Shown: positions 51,461-62,310 of the stretch, piece after piece
Position numbering within the stretch: position 1 is the stretch's first letter
Layout of the letters: every line of letters starts with the position of its first letter
NCBI GenBank assembly: GCA_936432065.2
Contig: OW386293.2
Location: 61,526,265-61,590,264 of the forward strand
DNA length: 64,000 nucleotides
From: Rutpela maculata
Taxonomy: Eukaryota; Arthropoda; Insecta; Coleoptera; Cerambycidae
Reading direction: 5' to 3'
The notes under the pieces: model-generated
Seen by the model: the letters and a program-made list of their open reading frames with translations, nothing else
What the model was told of the DNA's origin: nothing
Database searches by the model: none
Position numbers and translations under genes: made by a program

Positions 51461-52703
51461 TATTCTCCAGTCGAGAGAATGATCATTTCGGGAGAAAGGA
51501 AAGAGAAAGAAATAGGCGTCTGAATTTAAGATGCCAGCGCCAAAGTGGAGAACTCGTGAACTAATTATAGGCTTTTTGTTTGTTTATATGGCGAATACTT
51601 TTATTGATTTTGTTCTGTTTATTGTTGTTTTTAGCGTTAAAAATAATAACATTATTAATATATGACCTAAAGGTTTGCAAGATTTTGTTGTAAGTGATTT
51701 GCAATATGTTAATGGCATTATTCAGCAAAATTCATATTTTTTTAGGTCATCTAGTTTTTCCCTTGAAAAGTACAGTTTCTTCGACATAAACGGTATCTGG
51801 CTAGTTATATATTAATAAACTTAAATATTTCTTTAAATTTATATACAGTTGTAGATTAAATCACTTTTTTTTCAGGAAACTGAGTGACATTTAGGTTAAG
51901 CATATTGCAATGTATGGAACATTTGTGAATCACTAAAAATGTAAAAATTCTAAGTGTGTGTATGAAGGGGAATATGTTTTAAATGCAAGACATATTATTT
52001 TGTGTTAAAACCCATATTCAACACAAAACTTAATAAATGTGTATGCTCTATGTTTACAAACAAGTGTCTCAGATTCAAATACCCATGAAATTAGTGGTAC
52101 ATTGAATATAACTGAAAAGATATTTATTAATTCTTTAAGTAAAATAAATGAAACAATATTTTGTAATATATGAAATAGAAATATTCGGGGGTAAAACATA
52201 ATAGTGCATGGTGCAATAGTATATATTACTTTTAATATACTGGAATTACATATATTTACTTATTTCAAAAATTTCACTTACAATGTGTGATTGTCTAGGA
52301 CATTATTATTGCTACTCGGGCCACGGTTATTTGCACCAGCTTTTTCCCTCTCAATGCCTGGTTAAAGGTGTCTACATCAAAGAGGGTATGCTTTGAACAT
52401 TGTCGTGCCAACTCAACTTTCAAGAGTTTTCCCTGCAATCTACAAAGGATACCGACTAGGTTGGCTGCAGCCAATTGTAGCCCCTTTAAACGCTATCATA
52501 TTTTTAATAACTTAGCATCTCAGTTTATCATTTACTTATTGTTGATATCATCGTACTCTAAAGAGACAATGACAGAAAAGCCCATAATTAGTTTGACTAT
52601 TGGCCACCAGGTGGCGTACTCCTTATTTTCAGACGCCTATAGAAAACATAATGAAATAAAAAGAAAAAAATACCCCGATTCACTTCTCCTAAGCTGGAGA
52701 ATA
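51461..52703. mobile_element. 1.24-kb TIR element with 7-bp target duplication
   Basis: Ends TATTCTCCAG and CTGGAGAATA are followed inward by imperfectly paired arms that include ATAGGCGTCTGAA on both sides (51513-51526 and 52628-52640). An exact direct repeat GGACCCC flanks it (51454-51460, 52704-52710); one ambiguous terminal base would make it 8 bp. It has no recognised transposase; the plus-strand frame 52368-52721 runs out through the right end and is not convincing. A 7-8-bp duplication suits P-like or hAT-like elements, but the ends are not diagnostic. Confidence 0.75.
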
Positions 52704-52710
52704 GGACCCC

Positions 52711-53354
52711 AGGGCCGATGATTCACTTCGCCTTTCAGGTAACCTCATTGCAATAAGGCGAGGTCTTTCTGTTAATTTATTAACCGTTCGATCCGTCAAT
52801 GACACAGACTCCCACACGCTTTTAAATTCAAAGTATTCACTCGGCAACGTCGACATGATTCTACTCATTAGCAGCAAGTCTGGCAGCTCTGTATTGACCA
52901 GTCTCTTCAGCTCGTCATTTAGATTGCGAAAATTACGCTCAAGGCGAGCCACGTGAGCGGCAATGTCTTCCAAAGGATCTTTTTCACAGCTGAAAAAACT
53001 TTCCATCAGTCGATCCACTCGCTGGCCGGAACTCTGCTCGTAAACCGAGAATAATTTGTCCTAAACAGCTTTCGCTGTATCACATGGTGCCGTTAAATCA
53101 ACATTCACATCATTTAAACTACTTACTGAAATAAGTTGGGCCAAAGCGTCACTTTTATTAAAATTCTTTAGATCTGACTCGAACGCTCTCTTTTGCTCCT
53201 CTGTTGCCCCTTGTCCTGGTTTTGTAGGCACAGCTATGTCACCGCGGGCGATCTCCAGGACCTCGTGGTGACGCAACAGCAATTCCATTTGCCTTCGCCA
53301 CTTGCTCCAATTACTGGCACCTTCCAGTTTTTGTATTTGTGTCTTGAAATCCAT
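52711..53354 (-). pseudogene. gag: Copia-2 Gag, broken
   Basis: It starts at ATG 53354 with FKTQIQKLEGASNWSKWRRQ, the DUF4219-like start of Copia Gag, then LISVSSLNDVNVDLTAPCDT up to a stop near 53060. It continues at 52689-53018 with LMESFFSCEKDPLEDIAAHV and LPDLLLMSRIMSTLPSEYFE, the UBN2-like part. The carboxy part with the zinc knuckle lies beyond the TIR element at 51461-52703. Confidence 0.85.
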
Positions 53355-53504
53355 CACTAACTATTGAACGTTCACACAAACCGAACACGATAGTTTTATT
53401 GTCTTTCGCGACCACGTAGTAACGCGTTCACGTTTTCTTTATTTACACGTTTTTATCCCAACCTTATAAAACACAGTTACAAACGTTCCGGGCCCATAAC
53501 CTAT

Positions 53505-53741
53505 TGGAATAATTAACGGCAAACTTAAGAAAACAAGTTTATTATATAAAACGGTAATGTCCACCACAAAAATGAAATATTAACAACAGCAAAAATAAAA
53601 CAAGTAGTTACACAAAACGAAGCCAGCGTTCAAGTAAGTTTCCTAACACGGGTTACAAATAAAGAAAACTAAAATGTCCCTAGATTACTGCTAACTGTTA
53701 AACATTACAAAAGCTAAGGTCCCTATATTTTGACTATAACA
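53505..53741 (-). repeat. Copia-2 5' LTR
   Basis: 237 bp, minus-strand ends TGTTATAGTC and TTATTCCA. The primer-binding site lies just inside at about 53484-53502. Confidence 0.9.
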
Positions 53742-54622
53742 CTTAAGTATAATGTAATATACCATTAATAAAGTATTTTTATTTTTTTTCTTCATCGCCT
53801 ATATGGTGACCTTCGTACATTTATTTTTTATTAAATAAAGTACGTAATATCTAAAATATTTAGTTTTTCTTAATACCCTATACGTTGAAAGTTTTAAGTA
53901 TTTCATTCATATAAAAATACTATTGTTTAGTTAATGCAAACACTTTTGTTTTTGTATATTTTGTATTTTGTTATATCTTTTTGACGTAAAAAGTTCATAT
54001 ATAAATTAGATGAAACTTGAAATAGTCTACATTGGTACCTGATTAAAATTGACAGTTTTGAAAATGTGATGCTGCTTTTTATATTTAAAATTAAGGAAAA
54101 ATATTCAGCAGTTTAATATAAACTATTAGACTTCTATATGGTCTTAATTTTTTTTTTTTTTTATTCCCCGGGCCCGGGCTTGTTTGGGAGGGCCGGTTTT
54201 GAAATATTTAAAAATTTGTATTATAATTTTTTCTTAGCATATTTTAAAAACATTTTTCGGATCCCCCTTGCTAATCAATTTTCAAAAAAAAATTCCCCAC
54301 CGGGCCCATATTTTCTCTCCGCGGACCTGCTTATAAGATGCATATGTAGACACCTAATATGTGTTGATTAGGTAATTTTCAGTCCGTAGGTAATGTCAAT
54401 ATTCCCAAGTTAATATGGGAATGCACGAGTTACAGTCCACTTGCAAATAATTTGTTTACAAATAAACGGTTTATAACGCGGATAAGTCCCAGCAACTTGT
54501 CAAAACATTGCAGCAATCAGCATGCATGTATACCTACGGGTAGGAGAGTCGAAGAAGGAAGAAGCATAAGTTAGGTACGATACAAATCTTGTACTAGGAG
54601 ATGTAGGTATAAAGTTGATTAC
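53742..54622. other. Spacer with an odd GC-rich island
   Basis: AT-rich, with no supported gene. At about 54148-54335 a stretch changes character abruptly: a run of T, then CCCCGGGCCCGGGC, GGGAGGGCCGG, GGATCCCCC, an A-run, CCACCGGGCCC and CCGCGGACC. The frame 54138-54371 crosses it and means nothing. Confidence 0.4.
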
Positions 54623-54711
54623 ACAGTTATTATGCGTGTAAAAAATGTCGGCGTCTTTGGCTGTGTGGTAAAGATCAAAAACGCCGATATTTTTTACACG
54701 CATAATAACAG
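54623..54711. repeat. 89-bp hairpin
   Basis: The arms ACAGTTATTATGCGTGTAAA and TTTACACGCATAATAACAGC pair for about 35 bases, including CGGCGT/ACGCCG. Confidence 0.75.
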
Positions 54712-55519
54712 CCGTATGCATAGTCGTTCGCCAGTGACTCGCTGAAGTTTATCTCAGCGATTCTCTGAAGGATTCGCTGGCGAAAGAACGGAGCATAACT
54801 TGCATTTTGCATTGTATAGTCGTTCTCCCATCGCTCTCCGTTGGGGCGCATCGCCGATGGCTTAAGAGCAATCCGGAGTGCGATGAAATCACCAGGTTTC
54901 TATTTCTATGACTTTAAATTATACCTCACATCAGAACATTAGCCAGATATCTATGGTTTCCGTTACGTCAATATTTTATCTTTCTTGCTCACATACGCTA
55001 CCGTATAAGTCGACCTTGTTTATATTTACCTGCATGGAATTTGCAGCAGCGAGAATAGGCGTATCATCAACGGATATTTATTATAGTAATAAAATAAAAT
55101 ATTTTACACTGAAGACATTATTTCAACAAATAAATGAAACAAAAATGGATAAACAAATATATTACTTAGTTTCTTTTTTTTTTAACACACATATTAGTTT
55201 GACTTGTAAATATGTTTATGAAAATCTTGCAATTCAATGTTCATTCACTTCCAAATAACATATCCGATCAAACTGAAATTTGGCATGTGTACATGGTTCC
55301 AATGGCAATATAATAATAATATTTATTTTCCTCTTAGACAAATACATATTTTTATAGGAATAGTCCAGGTAGTGCAAACTAACTTATGCTAATTCTGATA
55401 ATTTTGATAAAATTCTTCTAATGTATATAATAACACTTATTTAACAAGTATTTGTTCAAGTTAATTTTGAAAAATCTTAAATGTCAAATATACCTTTAAC
55501 ACTTTTATATCACGGAAAT
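54712..55519. other. Spacer, nothing recognised
   Basis: The frame 54908-55258 (116 residues) is AT-rich and has no motif. The region around 54725-54850 has short repeated words (AGTCGTTC) but no clear element. Confidence 0.35.
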
Positions 55520-56360
55520 TCAAGATGGCGGCTCTAACATGGCGGATGATTTTGCCGTGTATGATCCGATATCTGGAGGTTTTTCAGGACCGCGAATTAA
55601 GAATTTTGTCAAAAATTTAAAATTCAAGAAGGCGGACCAATTTGGCGTGTATATTCCGATTCGACTCAAAATCCATCTGTGGGGGTTTTTAGGATCGCGA
55701 ATTATGGATTTTTAATCAGGAATGAAAAATTCAAGATAGCAGTTTCAATATGGTGGACGAATTTTTCGTCATTTATGGTTCTATTCGACTCAAAATTAAT
55801 ATGTGGGGATTTTCGGACACGCGGATTACGAATTTTTGGTTAAAATAGAGACATCAAAATGGCGGATGAATTTTGTCATGTATGATCCTATTGGACTCAA
55901 AATTAATATGTGGGGGTTTTCGGGAACGCGGATTGTGAATTTTTGTTAAAAGTCAGACATCAAAATAGCGGACGAATTTTGTCATTCATGGTCCTATTGG
56001 ACCCAAAATTAATATGTGGGGTTTTCAGGAACGCAGATTACGAATTTTTTGTTAAAATTCAGACATCAAAATAGCGGACGAATTTTGTCATTTATGGTCC
56101 TATTCGACTCAAAATTAATATGTGGGGGTTTTCAGGGAGTCGAATTACGAATTTTTGGTTAAAATTCAGACACAAAATGGCGGACGAATTGTCACTTATG
56201 GTCCTATTCGACTCAAAATTAATATCTGGGGGTTTAGGGGACGTGGATTACGAATTTTTGGGTCAAACTCGGAAATCAAAATGGGGGCGTCAAGATGACA
56301 AACGAATTTTGTTATTTATGGTCCTATTGGACTCAAAATCGACATCTGGAGGTTTTCATT
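55520..56360 (+). repeat. 106-bp tandem repeat, about 7 to 8 copies
   Basis: The unit contains ATGGCGGACGAATTTTGTCA, GGTCCTATTCGACTCAAAAT and ATATGTGGGGGTTTTCAGG. The word GACTCAAAATTAAT or a close variant starts at 55663, 55787, 55894, 56000, 56106, 56210 and 56330, giving spacings of 104-124 and mostly about 106. The first and last units are the most diverged. Confidence 0.85.
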
Positions 56361-56384
56361 AAAAAGAATAAAATGTAAGTTAAA

Positions 56385-57345
56385 AAATATTTTATAACCC
56401 TCGTCCCAAAAAAGGAGGTATTATACTCTTGACTCGTATATGTTTGCATATATACATGCCTGTCTGTATGTCTGTCTGTCTGTCTGCAGCTTCATGTCTT
56501 CAACGGGTGATCCGATTTTGATACTGTTTTCTTTATCTGAAAAGAGTATTTTGCCGAGAAGGTTATAGGCCATATTAGATTTTATGTTTCGTCTCAATTT
56601 TGAATCAGCCATATTTAATTTCTCTACAAATTATCCGATTTAAGTAAAATTGAAAAAGTGCTGACAATTATGATTGCCGAATATGATTTCGATTCCATTT
56701 TGATTCTACCATCTTGGATCGGCCCTTTAGAACTAGTATTATCAGATTTATTGGTCCCAATTTTACTTGTTAAAAAACACACTTATTTTAAAAAAATCAG
56801 TAAGAATTAAAAAAATAATTAAAAATACACTAAAAGTATAAAATAAGTGTTTGGATTTATCACAGTATTGTTGGAATATATGTCACTAAACATAAAAGTG
56901 TGGGGCGTCAACAAACTCTTCAAACAGATTAACTGTTTTCAGCACCCCACACTTTTACTTTTAGTTACATAAATTCTAGCAATACCGTGATAGCTCAGAC
57001 CCAAACATTTGTTTTTTACTTTCTAGTGCATTCTTATTGATTTTTTATTGATATTTTTTGTTTTCTATTGCAATAGTTACATACATACCAGCTGTGGTTT
57101 TCCACGGCTGGCGACGTTAAGTTAGTTAGTGTGAGAATCTTTTGTACTCGTGTGATATTTTTCAGTATTTATTGTTATAGTTCAGTATTTATTGTTATAA
57201 TCATTTTGTGTAAATATAAAACTGTGATATTCTGACACTTAGTTTTTAATTTTTTGTGCATACGCTCGGAGTTCTTTTAGTTTTATGTGACTTTTTCGTA
57301 ATTAAGTTTTCAGCTGGTGTACTCATTCTGTATAAGTAATTGTTA
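56385..57345 (-). repeat. Repeat family C, copy 2, forming the left outer arm of a larger palindrome
   Basis: Reverse complement of 34333-35300, from TTATAACCCTCGTCCCAAAA to CTGTATAAGTAATTG. The part from about 57050 also pairs with copy 3 at 58700-58955, so it belongs to the palindrome around 57749-58690. Confidence 0.8.
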
Positions 57346-57363
57346 CCGTGCTAGTTGATTATA

Positions 57364-57746
57364 CACTCATCGGCAAAAAAAACGGGCACCTGAATAGTGG
57401 AAAACTTTTGTGGTTCAAAATTTTTTTAATATTTTACCGATTTTAATTATTTTTTCGTCATGTTGTAAAGAAATTCATCAAAAATATCTCAAGTCCTTTC
57501 AACTTTGAAAAAATAATTTTTTGCAACTTATTTACACCCGGAGAACCAAAATTATGTTTTGATGACCTAATTTCTAACACCTTGTGTAGTAATTAGGAAA
57601 CTTGGTCAGGTTTTCTTGTGCTCTGTTCCAAAGCACAATCCATTTTCAAAAATTTATTTTTTGATTAATCGGTGAAATATTACAAAAGTTATTGAACAAC
57701 AAATGTTTCGTACTATTCAGGTGGCCGTTTTTTTTGCCGGTGAGTG
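57364..57746. mobile_element. 383-bp mariner-type MITE
   Basis: Inverted ends CACTCATCGGCAAAAAAAAC and GTTTTTTTTGCCGGTGAGTG continue with CACCTGAATAGT/ACTATTCAGGTG, flanked by TA. The opposite palindrome arm (58684-58697, TTTTTAATATAATAA) is unoccupied. A one-ended relative is at 15662-15950. Confidence 0.88.
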
Positions 57747-57748
57747 TA

Positions 57749-58690
57749 TTAAAAAATGGGACGCCTTACTAAAAAGCAGGCTGTTACCAAACGTCGAAAT
57801 CTAACTTCGTCAGCTAAAAGGAAAAATCGCAGGAGAGATAAATTACGGTAAGTTTTACAAAATTAAAAGGGATTTAATTAAAAATTTCTTTTTATTATTA
57901 TTAACAGTAATCCAACAAAACTATTTTTGCTTTGAAGCTAATTAAAATAAATTAAACCCATTGTAATAATTGTTATTGTTAATACTTGCTGCTCTTTAAA
58001 ACTAAGATAGGTAACACACATTTTTGAACTGTCCTCATCCTGTTACCCGTTGGTTATGTCTGCAAGTGGTTTTCTTTTTTGGTACTCGCTATCACTAATT
58101 AGAGAACTGGTCCTGTTCATATCAGAACTTGGGAAATTGGATGAAACCGCAGTGCATGCCTTTGTTTCTTCTCCTTTGTTACTAAATACAGACCTATAAT
58201 CAATAAATCTGGAGGAGTAAAACATAGTTTAGCTTTCAGCGAAGAAATAAATATATCACAAATAATAATGGCCTGCTACCTAGAACTGACTAAAGTTATT
58301 CTAAAACACCCTGTATATTATAGAGCAATATTTTTTTTAGAATCGGAGTAGACATTCTTCATAAGTAAAAAATGTAACTCGAAGTATTTCTTAATGTCAT
58401 GAGGAGGTCAATTCAAAAAGTGTGTTACGTATCTTACTTTTAAAGATCAGCGAGTATTAATAATAATAATTAATACAATGGGTTTAATTTCTTTTAATTA
58501 GCTTCAAAGCAAAAATAGTTTTATTGGATTACTGTTAATAACAATAAAAAGGAATTTTTAATTAAATCCCTCTTAATTTTGTAAAACTTACCGTAATTTA
58601 GCTCTCCTGCGATTTTTTCTTTTAGATGACAAAGTTAGATTTCGACGTTTGGTATCAGTCTGCCTTTTAGTAAGACGTCCCACTTTTTAA
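57749..58690. repeat. Large palindrome whose arms each carry a first exon
   Basis: Left arm 57749-58038 and right arm 58398-58690 pair over about 290 bp, and the pairing continues outward into the family C copies (57050-57360 with 58691-58955). Each arm has a basic, exon-like frame ending in CGGTAAGT. The 360-bp spacer contains a 60-residue minus-strand frame (58043-58225, ends KRKPLADITNG) that runs into a possible donor GGGTAACA; it is not recognised. The layout resembles a DNA transposon core with exon-bearing terminal repeats. Confidence 0.65.
57756..57847 (+). CDS. Putative first exon, basic peptide, repeat-borne
   Basis: ATG at 57756 opens 30 codons plus two bases up to the donor GTAAGT (57848). 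The peptide is very basic (MGRLTKKQAVTKRRN at the start, KRKNRRRDKLR at the end), like a nuclear localisation or nucleic-acid-binding leader. The mirror copy at about 58590-58680 on the minus strand keeps the frame and donor, but its ATG has become GTG. A truncated copy with ATG is at 15641-15654. The downstream exons are not identified. Confidence 0.4.
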
Positions 58691-58699
58691 TATAATAAA

Positions 58700-58955
58700 C
58701 TAGCACGGTAACAATTACCTATACAGACTAAGTACACCAACTGGAAACTTAATTGCCACAAAAAATTAAAAACTGTAAGTGTCAGAATATCATACAATTT
58801 ATATTTACACAAAATGATAACAATAAATACTGAACTATAACAAAAATATTGAAAAATATCACACTAACTAAATTAACGTCGCCAGCCGTCGGAAACTATA
58901 GCTGCTATGTTATGTAACAATTGCAATAGAAAACAAAAAAGATCGTTTTATTGCT
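58700..58955 (+). repeat. Repeat family C, copy 3, partial
   Basis: It runs from CAATTACCTATACAGACTAA to TTGCAATAGAAAACAAAAAAG and is shorter than copies 1 and 2. It forms the right outer arm of the palindrome. Confidence 0.75.
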
Positions 58956-59966
58956 TTATTGAAGAGGCAGTCCCTTGATAAACGGGCGCCTGTGTAGACG
59001 ACTAACTGCAGCGTCCTTGGAGAGAGAGAGCGGTAGATGAAACAGAATATGAGATAGTACAAATTAATTATATAGTAGAGTAAAATCTGGAAGTAAAGTC
59101 GCTTAGTTTTCGAGAAAAAAAAAACCGGCGTAGAACCAAACCAGACTTAGTGGGATTCTTTAGTAAGATAATCGTGTACACGAAATCATTTTTTACGACA
59201 TTTTTTGGTGGTCGAGAACTTTTTTATTTCGGAAAAACTCAAAAAAATAGATTTTTAATGAAATATGTTTTTTAACGTCTCCACCGCTATATCTCTGAAA
59301 ATATTTGTGCTATCAAGCTATTTTTTTTTTAGATTAAAGTAGACACAATAGCGCTTCGAACAACGTCCCACGTGAACCCGATTTATTTTTTTTAAGCTGG
59401 TAAAATAATAGGAAACTCAAACTTGTTATTTTCAGTAGCGTAATTTTAGGCAATTGAGAAAAAAATTTATTTATGAAAATTTGTATATACATGCTGCGTA
59501 CAAATTGAAGCCAATAGTTGAAAAAAGTTTTTAGGATAAAAATTTTTCAAGTCCCGTTGATAGTATTGAGTCAGCGATTTTTTTTTAACGGGTCAAAGTC
59601 ATATTCTTGCGCGCTCGGCTGTAGCAAGCCTGCCGACTGCAACTATCTGACGGTTCCGGTCGGGGTGAATGTAGTAGTTTAACTTATATCAATAGGTAGA
59701 AAACCAGTAGTGATCAAAAGATAAGAAATTGTACAAAAAATATTAAATAGTCTCCTTTTAATAATGAAAAGACAGGTAGGTAGATATAACTACCTAATCT
59801 ATAAATATCAATCAGTGTTACTAACTACCCATCTAATTAGTAAGTTTATTAGACATTTTTAAATGAATGAAAGTAAAAACGTACGCATAAAATGAGTTTT
59901 ATTGTTGAAGTAAATTTTCTATTTGGATAGATAAATATGTAGTATGTAGTTTATGTAGGCCCTACA
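58956..59966. other. Spacer, nothing recognised
   Basis: Contains a short GAGAGAGAG run (59022-59030). No gene, array or palindrome was found. Confidence 0.4.
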
Positions 59967-60149
59967 TTAATAGCATTCTAATTCGTTCATATCTGCCTCG
60001 AAATCTTTAATAATGTTGTTACAGGAACGACATTTGCACTCGTTGCAACATTTTAGGCCTTCCTTAAAACAAGCACATTTTCGATTGTCACAATTTTTAT
60101 CCGAACAATGAATCCTTAATGATTTTCGACAATCGCCACATCTACGCAA
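59967..60149 (-). CDS. Exon encoding a CXC (tesmin/TSO1-like) cysteine-rich domain
   Basis: 60 codons with 12 cysteines. The spacing in HCSDKNCDNRKCACFKEGL followed by CCNECKCRSCNN matches the CXC/CRC consensus (C-x4-C-x4-C-x-C-F-x2-G-x2-C-x3-C-x-C-x2-C-x-N) of LIN-54/tesmin/TSO1-type DNA-binding proteins. The frame starts right after a TAG in CAGATTAG, which is also a good splice acceptor, and its first codon is TTG. It is therefore more likely a last exon than a whole gene. It ends with a normal stop. The upstream exons would lie beyond the foldback at 60175-61908 and are not found. It could be host-derived or transposon-borne. Confidence 0.5.
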   Translation of the reverse strand: MRRCGDCRKSLRIHCSDKNCDNRKCACFKEGLKCCNECKCRSCNNIIKDFEADMNELECY

Positions 60150-60174
60150 CTAATCTGACCAACCCTGCATACTA

Positions 60175-61908
60175 CAGTACCTAGAGGTAAAAAATATGCA
60201 AAACTTCGGAAAAATGTCATATTGAACGGATTTCGTTCATTTTTGGCAGTATAATAGTAAATGCTTCACAGAAAAGTTTCTATATTGTGCGGAGGCTTGC
60301 TAATTTATAGGTGGTGGATGCCACCCCCTCAGGGTGTGGCACTTAAAAAATATATACATTTATTGGAGCTGAAGTAGAATCAAATTTTAAGAAGAAAAGG
60401 TTCTATGCAATTTTTCACATAAATTGATAGTTTTTAAGTTATAACGACTTCAAAATTGCGATTTCAGCTAAAAAAAAAAAAAAGGTATTTCCAAACGGCT
60501 TTCGTCAAGTATCTCGAAAAGTATTACTTTATCGAAAATGGAGATATTTAAGTTTACATTTGGCATCCAAGTGTTCATAAGATAATTATTTAGAGTGAGA
60601 GTTAAATATCGCAGAAACTGTGACACCTATTTCAAGGGTGCTAATAGGTAGAATAATATGTTATTAATTAAGCTTTCAATTGTTTTTTAATTTGTTTCTG
60701 TAGCATAAAAAACAAAGAAGTTATGACCGAAGCAATGTGCGCCTACACATTTTTTTAATAACGTCGTCATTTTGTTACTCTAATTAGCCAGTAATTAAAA
60801 AAAGGAATTTCAAACACTGTTCCTCATTAATATATAGCATGACGTAGATGCTCAAATTTTTTGGTTTGTATACAGCACTTGCTTTAGAAAAAAATACAGT
60901 TTAAACTATAAAGGTATTTTCGATGAAACGTAATTTTTTTTTCCTTTTCCAAATATCTCAATAAATATTAGTTTTATTGAAAAATGAGTAGATACCAAAA
61001 ATAAAGCTCATAAACTGATAATGAATCTCGCTTGTTAATTTATTTATATAGATTTAATAGTTTCGGAGATATGAAAGTTTACAAATGGCGTCCGAACGTT
61101 TATAAGACGAAAAATGCAGTTTAAATGTTAAATATTTCAGAAATTGTGACACCTACGTCACGCATGCTAAGAAATGAAATGAAAGACACTTAATTGCGCT
61201 TTCAAATTATTTTTTACTCGTTCCTGTAGCATAAGAAATAAAGTTATGACGGAAAAATGTGCGTATTTATACTTTTTTTATATAAAAAGGTCGCCATTTT
61301 GTTAATATAATTAGCCAGTAATTTAGAAAAATTATCTCAAATACAGTTTTTCGTTAAGATGTAGGATTACCTAGATGCTCAAATTTTTGTGCTCATTTAA
61401 AGCACTTGCTTTAGAAAAAAGTGCATTTTAAACTTTAAATTTAATTTCGGAACACTACCAAATATAAACTTAAATATCTCCGAAATTATTAATCCTACAT
61501 CAATAAACAAAAAATATAATTAATTCCCAGTTTGTACTTTCTGTAATTGGTCTGTAACATTTTTTCGATAAAGTAATACTTTTCGAGATATTTGACGAAA
61601 GCCGTTTGGAAATGCCTTTTTTTAAGCTAAAATCGCAATTTTGAAGTCGTTATAACTTAAAAACTATCAGTTTATGTGAAAAATTGCATAGAACCTTTTC
61701 TTCTTAAAATTTGATTCTATTTCAGCTCCAATAAAAATATATATTTTTTAAGTGCCACCCCCTGAGAGGGGGTGGAATCCACCCCTATAAATTAGCAAGC
61801 CCCCGCACAATATAGAAACTTTTCTGTAAAGCATTTACTATTATACTGCCAAAAATGAACGAAATCCGTTCAATATGACTATTCCAAAGTTAAAACCTCT
61901 AGTTACTG
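60175..61908. mobile_element. 1.73-kb TA-flanked foldback element
   Basis: Ends CAGTACCTAGAGGT and CCTCTAGTTACTG with TA on both sides. Arms of about 370 bp pair through TATTGAACGGATTTCGTTCA, TTTCTATATTGTGCGG, GGTTCTATGCAATTTTTCAC and GTATTACTTTATCG. The middle (60541-61460) consists of two diverged direct copies of a roughly 524-bp unit (GAGATAT...GGCATCC at 60541, GAGATAT...GGCGTCC at 61065). It is non-coding and probably a Tc1/mariner-type non-autonomous family. Confidence 0.8.
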
Positions 61909-61910
61909 TA

Positions 61911-62310
61911 ACTGGCATGTGAGGTGTATTAATTGCGTCCCAATTTCGCATTTAACGCTGATAAAAAAAATCGCTGTTGCCAAACGGTACACTTTAGGAC
62001 AAAATATATTGTTTCAAAAACTTTTGTGATTATTTGGCTTTATTTTCTTCGCTGCATGTATGTAAATATTTTCAAAAATAAAAAAGTTTATCGATTGGTG
62101 AAGATTTCAATACATAAAATATATATTTTTAGTTTATCTGATTTTTGGAGAAATTAAAGTGCGAATTGTACCCAAACCGTTTATATTGGTAAAAGCGCTA
62201 CAGTGTGACCTTTAATTTGATACAAAACAAATTTCGGTACCTTTAATAGTTTTAAAGATGGAAACAAAAAAAAACAATTTTCTTTAAAAATACATTTTTT
62301 TCACTTTTTA
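61911..62310. other. Spacer, nothing recognised
   Basis: AT-rich. The 74-residue frame 61933-62157 has no motif. Confidence 0.4.

Larger units (their letters stand above)
45303..53741 (-). mobile_element. Copia-type LTR retrotransposon (Copia-2) with two nested insertions
   Basis: LTRs at 45303-45540 (cut) and 53505-53741. The minus-strand order is gag, zinc knuckle, protease, integrase, RT, RNase H. The primer-binding site next to the 5' LTR is AGGTTATGGGCCCGGAACG, close to the copia initiator-tRNA half site. The polypurine tract TTGGGAGGAAG abuts the 3' LTR at 48108. A Jockey-type element (about 45541-48095) sits in the 3' LTR, and a 1243-bp TIR element (51461-52703) separates gag from the zinc knuckle. 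Without these the element is about 4.6 kb. No clear 5-bp duplication could be read at the outer ends. Confidence 0.9.

Noticed and set aside
54908..55258. 116-residue plus-strand frame
   Set aside because: AT-rich with no motif, no splice context and no paralogue in the window; its length is possible by chance.
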